From contig CAUYUJ010020171.1 in the NCBI GenBank assembly GCA_963575745.1, positions 197,501 to 261,500 on the forward strand: a stretch of 64,000 bases of DNA, in the 5' to 3' direction. A program made the translations under genes and the position numbers. Numbering within the stretch: position 1 is the stretch's first letter; every line of letters starts with the position of its first letter. The notes under the pieces were generated by a model. That model did not search any database, had not been told where the DNA came from, and worked only from the letters and a program-made list of their open reading frames with translations. Positions 9,840 to 19,376 of the stretch are shown here, piece by piece. Source of the DNA: Prorocentrum cordatum (taxonomy: Eukaryota; Sar; Dinophyceae; Prorocentrales; Prorocentraceae).

Positions 9840-11960
9840 GCAACTGGGGGCTGTCTTGGGGGCTGTTTTTGGTGCATGTTTGGGGCCTGCTGTGGGCGGT
9901 CTTGGGCAATGTTGCACCACCTTTTGGGCATCTCGGGGGTAGACTCAGGATTACATTTTGGTCATCCTGAGGCCTGCCGCCTATGAGCTCCCGCTCTTGG
10001 GCCTTCTGGGGGTCGTCCTGCAGCTCTCTTTGGGCCTGCTTATGGGATATGTGGGCCGTCCTGGGGCTCTTAGGGCTCTTTTGGGCCGTCTTGGGGCCTT
10101 CTTCAGGGCACCCTGGGGCTCGAGAAGCCAACTGTCGCCCGCACGGGGGAGAATGCTATGATGATCACATGTCCACGTGTTTGTTCAATGATTCGGGCTT
10201 CTTGGGTGCCTGCGAGAAGATGTTGTCGGGCCATCTTGAGCAAGATGTGTAGTCAATGCTGCTGTATTGGGCCAGCTGGGGCCATCTTGATGTCACACTG
10301 GGGCCCTTGGACTAACCTTGGGGTCAAATTGTGGCTTGTTACCTCCTTGCCCGCGGGATACATCGGTGTACCCAGTATCGTGCAAATGCATGTTTTGTTG
10401 GTGGGCAGACAGTTTTGGGAGTCGAATTTGAACTCGTATATGCATGCCTATTTGGAGAAATTTGTGTTTCTAATATTTGCGCCTTCTGGTCGGGGGCTCC
10501 AAAGAACTCGTATTCTGCCATGTTGGGGTGCCGTTGCAGTCCATGGGGCTGCCTTGGGCTATCTTAGGCCATGCTGGGTCCCGCAGATGCGGGGCGGCAC
10601 ATCATCACATGTATTTCTATGACTCGGGCCTTCCTGGGCCTTCGGTGAGAGGTTCTTTTGCCATCTGTGGCCGCTTTGAAGCCCTAGCGAGCACCTTAGA
10701 TCTTCATCAGCCATCGTGGACTAATCTCAGGGGCACCGTGGGGCCAGCATGATACCTGACACGCTTTGATGCGCGCGCTTGGCGCGCTCTCAGGTCTCGC
10801 GGGGGGGGGGGGGCTGTCTCCTCCTCTTAGGGCCTACAGAGGTCCGCAGACCGCCCAGGGTTGCCCTTGCCCGCGCGGATAAGAACACGCAACAGGTCGA
10901 CCGCACCACCTGATTCTTCCTGTTCGTAGGATGGATGGGGAAATGGAGGAACGAATGGTAGCGTTTGGTAAGGCGTAGCCCTCTGGGGAGGGTTTCTGTG
11001 GATGGGTGACGGGTGGGAACTGATAACACGCCATACGTTTGACCAAGACGGGCTGAGTCAGCCCAAAGATGGCCCAAAAGGTTGCCACAAAGGCCCCAAA
11101 GGCCCCGATACGGCTTACCGTCGGGCTGGATTAGTAGGTCGACCCTGCCGAATCAGGGGTGCCCTTGCGTCCTGTGTCTCGCGACCCATGCCTCCTACAT
11201 TCCTGTGGCAACGTGGCACTCGGACGGATCTTGCGTCCTCTCGCGTGTCCTGCCCAATCAAGTCCGACTGCAATCTACGCCCACGACGGATCTGAAACGC
11301 CATTAGAGCCGTTCCGAGGCCCAATAGCTTTTGCGATCGCGAGGAGAGACTCTTGAGGCTCTCTTGGGACTTTTTGGCGGCGTCTTCGGCCGTCTGGAGG
11401 CCATGTTGGGCGTCTTCGGGCGATCGCGCGGGTCGGCAAGCTGGAAAGTTCAATTCGAACTCCCCAGATGGGGCTCCTCGTAGGGCTGGATGTCTTGGGC
11501 TGTCCAGGGGGCCTCGTGGGCCGTCTTGGGGCCCTCTTGGGCCGTGTGGGGCCCATGTTGGGAGTGTGTTGAGCCGTCTTGGGTCGATCTTGAAGGTCTC
11601 TTGGGCAGTGTTGGACGCGCTGGATTTCGAAACGTCGTATAGGCACACAATCTACGGTTTTTTAACTGGAATGGGACAGTTGTTGCTCGTTGAGGCTCTC
11701 CAGGAGAGCCTCTTGAGGCTCTCTTGGCGCTTCTTGGCGGCGTCTTGGGCCGTCTGGCGGCGACCGAGGGCCCCTCGGACAGTCTGGAGCACGTCACGGG
11801 GCTCTCTTGGAGCGTTCCTGGGGCGCTCGGGGAAGTTTGGAAGGCAGCGCCGAGGCGGAAAACCATCTGGGTCTCACCTTGCCGGGACCTGTCCGGTTAC
11901 TCTTCGTTCGAGGGCCCCCAGGGGCCGGCCCACGCGGGCGAACTAGACAGTTGTAAACCA
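9840..11960. repeat. Degenerate TTGGGGCC/GGGCCGTCTTGG-rich repeat field
   Basis: Words such as CTTGGGCCGTCTTGGGGCC recur throughout, and two segments (about 11340-11420 and 11700-11765) share GAGGCTCTCTTGG followed by TTGGCGGCGTCTT. The same vocabulary returns at 39120-39380 and 42085-42660. Units are too diverged to give a fixed period. A poly-G run sits at about 10800-10812. It falls in the presumed intron between WD40 exons 1 and 2. Confidence 0.6.
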
Positions 11961-13029
11961 GTTGCCCGAGTTCTTACCACGCCTCCGGGCCGTTTTGACA
12001 GGCGAATTCGACCCCCGACGGCGCGGCAGGGACTCCATGTCTTTCTAAAGCGGAGTTCGCGGTGACCGCCCCCCGTGTTGGGGGGCGCCTTTTCCGCCGC
12101 GGCGGTGGGGGCACAGCCCTTGCGGCCTCGAGCGCCGCTTTGTCTGGCGAGGGGTTCGAGTGGGGGGCGCCTGGTCACGTTGGCCCCGCAAAGCAACTGC
12201 GCGCCCATCGGGTGCCCGCGGCTTGTCGCGCGGCCCCGGTGGGAGCCGCTGGCCGAAAGTCTGCGACCACTTGTTATGCCCACCCCTGCGGCCCCAGATC
12301 TTAATATACTTTAAGGCGCCTCCCCATCCCAAGAATCGAGGGGATGTCCCTCTTTCTTGGCAGTGTCCGTCAAAAAATGATTGCCCCCCTCCCCCCCACC
12401 TGGATCCCGGCGGCCATTTACTCGCCGCCGAAGAATCATTGCATAGATGTCCCCCTTGGAAATACCCCACGGAGACCAAACGATGCAATTCATGAATGCA
12501 CGCATTTATGCTTGCATACATATATTCTTATACACGCGCACGCACGCGCATGCATTGGTATATGCGAATGAACAGTATGCGACTTCTGTCGACGAGTAGG
12601 ACGTGTTCGTCTTACTGGAGCATTGTACGTACGTGCGCGCGCGGTGGCGTCCAGTTCTCGCGCTCGGTAGTCTTTGGTGCCTGATGGGCTTAGCGCCACC
12701 GCGCGCGCCTCCCGCGCGCGCTGTGCGCGCGTGGTTTTCCAGTCCAGATCACGCGTCTGGCTTCCGCGTCCAATGCGGCCAACTCCGCGGGGCGGTCGCG
12801 GGGACGTCCCCGGCGGTCCTGTTTGCTCCGCATTCCTTTTGTTTTTTTACATGTGCGCTACAGCGTTGGGAATACATGCTATTTTACCTGTCCCCCCATG
12901 TTGATTGTTTCAAACTGTTTTTACACATGTTCAAGGGTCGATCGTACATGCAATCTACGCTCAGCACCATCCTCCTTCATGTTTCCACCCGCCTCGTCCG
13001 ACCGATGGGTATCGGACATCCCTGCAGGG
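11961..13029. other. No gene recognised
   Basis: GC-rich sequence followed by a CA/CG-alternating stretch (about 12520-12560, 12620-12650). No domain was recognised in any frame. Confidence 0.4.
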
Positions 13030-13245
13030 GCTCTCGTGGGCGAGAAACACATCCGCATCTGCGGCCTCGCTGGCCAGGCTCCCGGGCCGCGGTCCTGCGG
13101 ATGTGTGTTTTTGTTCGCAGATGCCCCGCGCGGGACGCATCCGTGCGATTGCGTATCCGTGCGATTGCGTATCAGCGGGATCGCGCATTGGAGTGCAGAC
13201 CGCGAAGGTGCGAAAACGGATGTGTTCGCTGCTCGTGAAGAGGTT
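13030..13245 (+). repeat. Dispersed repeat shared with 39400-39590
   Basis: Shared landmarks are GGGCGAGAAAC, GATGCCCCGCGCGG, the GCGATTGCGTATC / GCGACTGCGTTTC segment, GCGGGATCGCGC, GAGACCGCGA and a final GCGGATATGCTCGC-like word. Boundaries are approximate and no inverted ends are evident. Confidence 0.55.
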
Positions 13246-13539
13246 CAGTGATGCGGCTGAGCGTACAGAGTATACGGTAGAGAGTAGAGAGCAGAGACCA
13301 GAGGGTGGGGCGCAGAAAGTACTGGCACTGTTTGTCTGGGCCCGCGCACCAGTACCATGTCGACAACCGCGTATTGGCTTCCCGTTTGTCCCCCATGGGC
13401 CCCCAGAAGTCTCCAGGGTTGTTGTCGGAAGCTTCCGCAGGTCCGCAGAAACCTCGGGGACCTTCCACAGATGCGACAAGGGCTCGCGCTCAGAGGGCCA
13501 ATCTCGTCAGTCTTCGGAATACGTATTCAGCTCGGTCAG

Positions 13540-13647
13540 CCAGAGGACGCGTCCATACTGTCGGTGGCAGTCGCTCCCGAGCGGGACCTCCTGTTCGGCG
13601 GCTACTCCGACGGCTCGGTGGCGGTGTGGAAGTCTGGGGAGAGCGAG
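13540..13647 (+). CDS. WD40-repeat protein, candidate exon 2
   Basis: A 36-codon exon reads PEDASILSVAVAPERDLLFG followed by GYSDGSVAVWKSGESE. This is a complete WD40 strand pattern: a hydrophobic SVAV strand, a charged turn, LLFGGYSDGSVAVW, and a Trp in the usual place. The acceptor is TCAG at 13536-13539. The donor after GAG at 13647 is GC rather than GT, which dinoflagellates use often. Joined in phase to 14675 it gives SVAVWKSGESE-ALMVLKAHQ, exactly how one blade passes to the next. That continuity supports both exons and the GC-AG intron of 1,027 bp between them. Confidence 0.7.
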
Positions 13648-14674
13648 GCCCCCCGCCCGTCGGCCGGCGTCGCTTTGGGGGGCCACGGTTTACCGCCATC
13701 GTGGCGCCTGTAGTGCCAACGGCCTCCTCGGATCTCAGAGCACGGAGGCCTGTCCTTGGCCCCCCAGCCGCCAACGAGGCCTCTTCCGCGGCGAAGCCCC
13801 CCTCCCTGACCCTCTCATCCTCGTCGTCGTCCTCGCCCTCCCGTTCCCCCTCTGGGACCTGCTGCGTCTTCCGGGTCTCTGCTCGTGCCTGGCCCCGGGC
13901 CATCTCCTCTTCATCCCAGGCAGTCTGCCTGCCTGCCGCGTCCACGAGGTCGGCCCCCGGGTGCCGAGACCGAGAACGGAGAGGAGAGACCTCCAGCCAG
14001 CGCGACCTCCTCGAGCTGGCTGGAGGTCCGCAGTCTCTTGCGCCCCCTGCTCTCGAAGGGGCAACTTCTCGGCAGAGGACAGGCGCAGGGGGAGGAGGAT
14101 GAGGAGGAGGAGGAGGAGGAGGAGGAGGACGAGGAGGAGGAGGAGGAGGGGGTGCCTCGGGCCCGGAGCGCCCACTCGTCGCCGAGAGGGGCCCGACGGC
14201 CCCCTCCGCCCAGGAGCGCGTGGATGCGCCACCGGCGGCCCATCGCCGATCCATCGGCGACATGTCATCGATTCCGGGTCGAGGCTCGCCCCCACCCGCG
14301 GGTTGGGCTAAAGGGAGGGAGGGTCAGGAGCTCCCCTCCCTCCCCTCCCTCCACGACCCCTGCCTCGTGCAGCTGGCTTCGGCCCCGCCGCAGGGCAGCA
14401 GTTTCGAGAAGCCCGGCCGCGTGCAGCGGACTCGCCCCCCTCCCCCTCTCCGCCGTCCCCCGCCCCCCTAAGACGACGCGAAGATCGGGACAAAATCGGA
14501 TCGGGATAACTCGAAATCTCTGAGCATCGGCGGGTTCGGAGGATGTATTGGGCGCCGCGGCCGCTCCAGAGCGTTCCGGAACGCTCTGAGAGCGCTCCGG
14601 AACGCTCTGGAGCGATTTATCCCGATCCTAGCCCTGTTTTGCCCCCCCCCTTTGTCCACCCGGCTCGTCCTCAG
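13648..14674 (+). other. Intron of the WD40 gene (GC-AG, 1,027 bp)
   Basis: It begins GCCCCCC and ends CCTCAG. Inside are a GGA tract (about 14091-14150), a patch of ATCGCCGATCC-type sequence related to 41600-41690 and 44440-44600, and the nested foldback at 14485-14655. Long frames within it on either strand are not supported by domain content. Confidence 0.6.
14485..14655. repeat. Nested foldback inside the WD40 intron
   Basis: Outer arms (GGGACAAAATCGGATCGGGA near 14487 and its imperfect inverse ending near 14645) enclose two back-to-back palindromes at about 14566-14613 built on GAGCGTTCCGGAACGCTC. The GGATAACTCG word is shared with the tandem hairpins at 63544-63768. Confidence 0.7.
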
Positions 14675-14779
14675 GCGCTCATGGTGCTCAAGGCCCACCA
14701 GTGCGACGCCGCGCAGCTGGTGTGGGTCGAGAGCCCGCCCTGGGGCCCGTCGCTCTTCACCGGCGGCGGCGACGGCAAG
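14675..14779 (+). CDS. WD40-repeat protein, candidate exon 3
   Basis: A 35-codon exon reads ALMVLKAHQCDAAQLVWVES, then PPWGPSLFTGGGDGK. LKAHQ is the His-containing turn of a WD40 blade and LFTGGGDGK the strand that precedes the W-D position. It continues in frame at 14945 as VTAWHLAGG, which supplies the Trp. The acceptor is CCTCAG at 14669-14674 and the donor AAG/GTCTCA at 14779-14780. The intervening 165 bp is the introner at 14783-14942. Confidence 0.75.
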
Positions 14780-14782
14780 GTC

Positions 14783-14942
14783 TCAGGAGGGGAAAAAACA
14801 CAGACACAATTAATCGTCGATTCCCAGGAAAATATAGGAAAGTATGGGAAATGGGGGGGAAGACAAAAACCCAGAAAATATAGGAAAATATGGGGAATCT
14901 GTTTATTTGTGTGTTTATTTGTGTGTCCTGGGGGCCCTTTAA
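14783..14942 (+). mobile_element. Introner element, copy 1, forming a WD40 intron
   Basis: The 160-bp element starts TCAGGAGGGGAAAAAACACA and ends GGGGGCCCTTTAA. It is flanked by the 5-bp duplication AGGTC (14778-14782 and 14943-14947). Splicing AAG/GTCTCAG to TTTAAAG/GTCACC removes 165 bp and restores the blade GGGDGK-VTAWHL with no base gained or lost. Both the donor GT and acceptor AG therefore come from the duplicated AGGTC target. Related copies: 42666, 44796, 45872, 52274 (inverted) and 59099. Confidence 0.88.
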
Positions 14943-14944
14943 AG

Positions 14945-15069
14945 GTCACCGCGTGGCACCTGGCCGGCGGCAGCGAGGACTACTTCCTCTGGAGACCTCA
15001 GGCTTGGGCGGGGAGAGGCTCTCCGGGGAGAGCGGGCTTCGGACCCTCCTGGCTCCGCGTGGCTTGCGA
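14945..15069 (+). CDS. WD40-repeat protein, candidate exon 4 (3' limit uncertain)
   Basis: The frame continues from exon 3 as VTAWHLAGGSEDYFLWRPQ, completing the TGGGDGKVTAW blade motif. The reading stays open to the inverted-repeat element at 15070, but convincing protein character fades after about 15000. The true exon end may be earlier, for example near GGCAGCGAG. Confidence 0.55.
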
Positions 15070-15253
15070 TACTCCAGATCTCGTAATACAGGGAGGGGGG
15101 TCTCATTTCGGGGGGGGTCTCTTCCAGGCTATCTTGGAGGGCCTGGGGGGGTCTGGGGACGCTGTTTTGGAGGGTTCTCCCACGGGGGGGGGTCTAAAAC
15201 TTATCGTCTGGGAGGTATGAGACCCCCTCCATTTTAATACGAAATCTGGAGTA
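15070..15253. mobile_element. Inverted-repeat element family C, copy 1
   Basis: It starts TACTCCAGATCTCGTAATAC and ends with the inverse GTATTA-type arm closing in ATCTGGAGTA. The interior has GGGGGTCTC and GGAGGGCCTGGGGGGGTCTG. The copy at 43612-43796 has the interior in opposite orientation. Edges of TA fit a TA target. No coding capacity. Confidence 0.85.
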
Positions 15254-15354
15254 CCCTGTGGGATCCTGCTCTGGCTCGTTCTCAGGGGGGCCTTTTTCGG
15301 GCGGGCCCTCCCTCCTCCTCAGCAGCAGCAGTATCATCATCATGCTCATCCTGA

Positions 15355-15480
15355 TCCTCCTCCTCCTCCTCCTCCTCCTCCTCCTCCTCCTCCTCCTCTC
15401 CTCCTCCGCCTCCTTCTCCTTGTTCTCCTTCTCCTTCCCTCCTCCTCCTCCTTCTCCTCCTCCGCCACCTCCTCCTCATC
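15355..15480 (-). repeat. (CCT)n tract
   Basis: CCT repeats on the plus strand, with TTCTCC interruptions. Confidence 0.9.
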
Positions 15481-15693
15481 CTCTCTGGGCGGACGAAAGG
15501 GGAGGATGGGGAAAGGGGGAGGCACGAAGCCAGTTGCGTACAGCTGGTTTCGGCTCCGCCGCCCAGTGCGTTGTCGTTCCCGTCGCGCTCCTTGTCCTGC
15601 TCCTTGTCCTCCCCTTTCTCCCTCGTCTTCCCTCCTATCATTCCTCTTCCTCCTTCTCCTCCTCCACCTCCCTCCCCATCCTCCTCTTCGCAG

Positions 15694-15800
15694 GAAGGGG
15701 CGTGTTCCACCGCGGCCCCTCCGCAGGGGGTGGCTTCCGAGGACCTCGCCAGCCAGGCCGGCGCGGCGATCTTCGGAGCGGGCGCGGCCGGGGTCTTCGC
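15694..15800 (+). CDS. Candidate exon, Ala-rich helical segment
   Basis: After the pyrimidine-rich run and CAG at 15691-15693 the frame reads EGACSTAAPPQGVASEDLAS, then QAGAAIFGAGAAGVFANSS. The composition and GC-rich third positions look coding, and the pattern resembles one turn of a helical-repeat protein. It may belong to the WD40 gene, whose possible last exon is downstream, or to another gene. No family assigned. Confidence 0.3.
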
Positions 15801-15851
15801 AAACTCTTCGCACGGGCTTCGTCCCCTCCGGGATCCAGGCTCGGGGTTCGA

Positions 15852-15986
15852 GGGTTTAGGGTTTAGGATTTAGGGTTTAGGGTTTAGGGTGTAGGGTTTA
15901 AGGTTTAGGGTTTAGGGTTTAGGGTTTAGGGTTTAGGGTTTAGGGTTTAGGGTTTAGGGTTTAGGGTTTAGGGTTTAGGGTTTAGG
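15852..15986 (+). repeat. Interstitial telomeric repeats (TTTAGGG)n
   Basis: About 19 head-to-tail heptamers with four variants (GATTTAG, GTGTAGG, TTTAAGG and one shortened unit), mostly near the left end. TTTAGGG is the plant-type telomere repeat reported in dinoflagellates. Ordinary sequence on both sides shows this is internal. Confidence 0.95.
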
Positions 15987-16094
15987 GGGTCGAGGTTTGC
16001 GTCGTGCTCTGCTTGCCTCCAGGAGGCTTGTCGTCGCCACGGCGGGCTGCGCCTCGAGACATGCTGGCTGGAGCGTTCCCCGTGCACAGGTCCA

Positions 16095-16240
16095 GAGGAG
16101 GAGGAGGAGGAGGCAGCGGAGGGGGAGGAGGAGGGGGAGGAGGAGGAGGAGGAGGAGGAGGAGGAGGGAGGAGGAGGAGGAGGAGGGGGAGGAGGAGGAG
16201 GAGGAGGAGGAGGAGGGGGAGGAGGATGAGGAGGAGGAGG
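16095..16240 (+). repeat. (GGA)n tract
   Basis: Near-pure GGA/GGGGGA repeats. Confidence 0.93.
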
Positions 16241-16504
16241 TGAAGCTTTTCTTCGAGGTGGCCCAGACCTCTGGCGCACTGAGAAACTCAAGACAGGTCA
16301 ACGGATGTCTGTTGTCATCATTCCCGGCTTGGGCGGAAGACCATCCATTGAGTTATCTGGCAAGGGTCAGCTCGCCTTGGACCATCGGGCTGGACATCCA
16401 GGGCCCCCATATTCCGATAGCCAGGGTGTCGGAGGCGCGGGCCCTCCTCGAGGCCGCAGCATGCTGATGATGATGCTGCTGATGATGATGGCGATGTTCA
16501 TCAT

Positions 16505-16642
16505 CTTTTGAACATGTTAATGATTTTGACGATCATGATGATGGTGGTGGTGATGGTGACGATGATGATGAAGCTGACGCTAACAATGATGATGATGAGG
16601 AGGAAGATGATGAGGAAGAGGAGGAACTGCAGCAGCAGTAAG
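16505..16642 (+). repeat. (GAT)n/(GAG)n tract, possibly coding an acidic tail
   Basis: One frame reads a continuous Asp/Glu run ending EEEEELQQQ and a TAA at 16639-16641. It could be an acidic C terminus, but the DNA is a microsatellite and upstream stops prevent extension, so I treat it as a repeat. Confidence 0.5.
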
Positions 16643-16646
16643 GCAG

Positions 16647-16836
16647 GATAGGGGTGCGGAATATGGACAGCAAGGGGTCACGCCAAGGCATAGGTGACGG
16701 CGCCGATCCGTTTGCACCTGCCTTCGGCAACAGCGGGGACGTCTTCCGGATGGACAACCCGAGAGTCAACCCGAACGCACTCAGGCGCGATGACGAGTCC
16801 GATTCTGACAATGACATCGCCGACGCCTTCCGCTGA
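16647..16836 (+). CDS. Candidate terminal exon, acidic C terminus
   Basis: After GGCAG at 16642-16646 the frame reads IGVRNMDSKGSRQGIGDGAD, then PFAPAFGNSGDVFRMDNPRV, then NPNALRRDDESDSDNDIADA, FR and a TGA at 16834-16836. The mixed, non-repetitive composition and the Asp/Ser-rich end look like a genuine protein C terminus. It could close the WD40 gene that precedes it on the same strand. No domain recognised, so the link is inferred. Confidence 0.4.
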
Positions 16837-16973
16837 ACTGGTGCCCAGTCCCCAGCGCAGGCTGCGTGGGCAGATGCTTCGCCGTGCCCATGTTTTTGAT
16901 CTGCGCAGCTCAGGGATCGGCTGTCAGTTGCCAGTCTTTCGCCAGCCAGCCCCATGGGCGAGCGGTCTCTCAC

Positions 16974-17140
16974 CACCCACCAAGCCACCCCAACCCAACC
17001 CGAAGGCTCAGATTGACCCTCGATTTCCAGTGGGGGGGGGGGTCCGGGAAACATGGAAAAAACACACGTGGAACCCTTGCCCCCCCCAACCCGAAATCCG
17101 GGTCTTCGGGTTGGGTTGGGGTGGTCTGGTTGGTAGTCGG
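16974..17140. mobile_element. Inverted-repeat element with AACCCAACCCGAAG arms
   Basis: The left arm CCACCCCAACCCAACCCGAA (16986-17005) is inverted at the right as TTCGGGTTGGGTTGGGGTGG (17107-17126), and the match extends outward with a few differences. The spacer holds a poly-G run and GGAAAAAACACACGTGG. Single copy here, so the family is not confirmed. Confidence 0.6.
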
Positions 17141-17221
17141 TCTCGCGCGGGCGCGGCGGCCGCAGCGGCCCGGCGCCCCCGGTCCGCGGGCCCGCCCTCC
17201 CGGGCCCGGGCCCGCCCTCCC

Positions 17222-17965
17222 GGGCGGAGGGGGAGGGGGAGGAGGGGGAGGGGGGGAGGGAGGAGAGGAGGGAGGAGGAGGAGGAGGGGGGAGGAGGAGG
17301 AGGAGGGAGGAGGAGGAGAAGGAGGAGGAGGAGGAGGGGTAGGAGGGAGGAGGAGGGAGGAGGAGGAGGAGGGGAGGGGAGGGAGGAGGAGGAAGGGAGG
17401 AGGGAGGAGGCGCGGGCCCCGCCTCCCGGGCCAACCCGCCGCGCGTGAGAGGGGGCCCAGGGCGCGAGGCGCGCCAGGGCGGTCAGCTTCGTGCCCCTTG
17501 CGGCGGGTGCTCCACCTCCTCCTCCTCCCTCCATCCTCCTCCTCCTCCTCCTCCTCCTCTCTCCTCTCCTCCGCGCTGCCCCCTCCTCCTCCCTCCCTCC
17601 TCCCCCTCCGCTGCCTCCTCCCTCCTCCTCCTCCTCCCTCCCCCCTCCTCCCCTCCCCCCTCCCCTCCTCCTCCTCCCTCTCCTCCTCCTCCTCCTCTCT
17701 CCTCCTCCTCCTCCTCCTCCTCCTCCTCCTCCTCCTCCTCCCCCCTCCGCTGCCCCCTCCTCCTCCTCCTCCTCCTCCCCCTCCGCTGCCTCCTCCTCCT
17801 CCTCCTCCTCCCCCCCCCTCCTCCCCCTCCTCCTCCTCCTCCTCCTCCTCCTCCTCCTCCTCCTCCTCCTCCTCGTCCTCCTCCTCCCCCTCCGCCGCCT
17901 CCTCCTCCTCCTCCTCCTCCTCCTCCTCCGCCTCCGCCTCCCTCCTGTCCCCCTTGTCCACGTCC
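17222..17965. repeat. Large opposed (GGA)n / (CCT)n arms
   Basis: GGA-type repeats (17222-17410) and CCT-type repeats (about 17515-17965) face each other across about 100 bp. All long Pro-, Ser- or Glu-rich frames here are repeat translations. Confidence 0.93.
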
Positions 17966-19161
17966 TCCTGTACCATCTCCCGGTCCTAGTGCACTACTCG
18001 CAAGCATTGCCTATTCGCAGGCGTTCGAAGAAGCAACAACAGGTCTTCCTCCCATGCAATGGAGCGCAAGTCCCCCGCGGCGGAGTCGGGCCGTTTGCGA
18101 GCAGCGACTCTGTGAGTAGTGGAACGCGCTTGTTGAACCTCCTCTTTCAAGCTCACTCTTCGTCCTGCTCTTTCCCCCCGCTGCTTCTGGTCGTCGGCCG
18201 TGTTATGTTGTTGCTCCCGTTCCCGTTCGCCTTCCCAACGAGCCCACGTTTTCTCCTGCTTCCACTTCCCAGCAAATTCGCACTCCTCTAGCCGCCGCCT
18301 CTTCCTGCCATCCTCCTTGTCTCGCAGTCCTCCTCCTTCTCCCCCGCAGTCGGGCCGCTGAGGAAGGAGCCCTTTTCGCTGTGGAGGGGCTCAGTGCTCC
18401 GTAACCGTGTTATAGTGTTTCTTAGGTATTCCATTGCTGTCCTCTGGGAAATGCAAGTTCACTTTATCGAAAAAGGGGCCTCGTCCTCCTACTTGTCCCT
18501 CTAGTCGTCCTCATCCTCACTCCCTCTAGCTCCTCTCTCCTTGCCGTCCTCGTCCCCTAACTCCCTCCCCTTCGCCCTTCCCATCTCTGGGACGAGGAGG
18601 GCGAAGAGTAGGGTAGCCGCCCTGGGCACGAGGCACCACCTGAGGTGGCACATCCCCTTCTCCGCCTCTCCCCCCCCAGCGATCGACGCTTGATCCGCTG
18701 CCCCTGCTGCTGCTGCCCCCCCCCTTCTGGACGCCAGGGGGGACCAGGCACTCCCGAGACGTGCCTCGTGAGCTGGGCAGGGACTCGGTGCTCCCACTCT
18801 GGCCCCTCGTGGGGCTGGGGCGTGGGCAGGGCCGCGGATGCAGTGGGTGCGCAGGGTGCCCTGGGCTTCTTGGTTTTTGATGGTTTTGCTGCTGTGGATA
18901 GACGTCCTGGGGTCTCAGGAATGGGTTTCTTGTGGAAGGTTTCTTTTGGACTGGCCTCCACTGCAAGAGACGTCGATCTCGAATCCTCCCCCTCCTTCCC
19001 CTCGCATGGTGCCGCGGCCCTCCCATGAGAGCCGCCGCCGGCGCTCGCGCGAACGGCGCGGTCGCGGGCCCGATTGCGGGCCCGTCTGCCCGGGGCGAGG
19101 CCACCAGCCGCCCAAGGGCTCTCCCTCCGCAGAGGGCGCTCACCACGCCACAGCTCATTAG
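17966..19161. other. No gene recognised
   Basis: CT-rich to mixed sequence. A frame at 19026-19110 reads MRAAAGARANGAVAGPIAGP, of coding-like composition, but acceptor and donor are unclear. Nothing else is supported. Confidence 0.4.
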
Positions 19162-19376
19162 GAGCGTGTTTCTTTATTGCTTGGGGCATAATTGGCATCA
19201 TAGCCCCCAGCCCCCCCTCCCCCCCCTGTATAGCAACGTAGCGCCCCTCCCTCCGTCCCCAGTGCGCTCCGGGCACTGACGCCGTGCGCACGGCGGGGGG
19301 GAGGCGTTACATTATAGCCCTCCTGGCCCCTCCCCCCCATAATGACCATTGTCGCCGAAAGTAAAGAAACGCGCTC
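19162..19376. mobile_element. Possible inverted-repeat element with GGAGCGTGTTTCTTTA arms
   Basis: GGAGCGTGTTTCTTTATTGC at 19162 is mirrored by a GTAAAGAAACGCGCTCC end at about 19360-19376. Inside, ATAATTGGCATCATAGCCC and ATTATAGCCCTCC-type segments also face each other imperfectly. Only one copy is present. Confidence 0.5.

Noticed and set aside
16505-16642. Acidic C-terminal exon ending EEEEELQQQ
   Set aside because: It cannot be told from a GAT/GAG microsatellite and has no acceptor; kept as a repeat.
17008-18291. Frames of 170-430 codons rich in Pro, Ser, Glu or Gly on both strands
   Set aside because: All arise from (GGA)n/(CCT)n repeats, and every frame of the tract is open.
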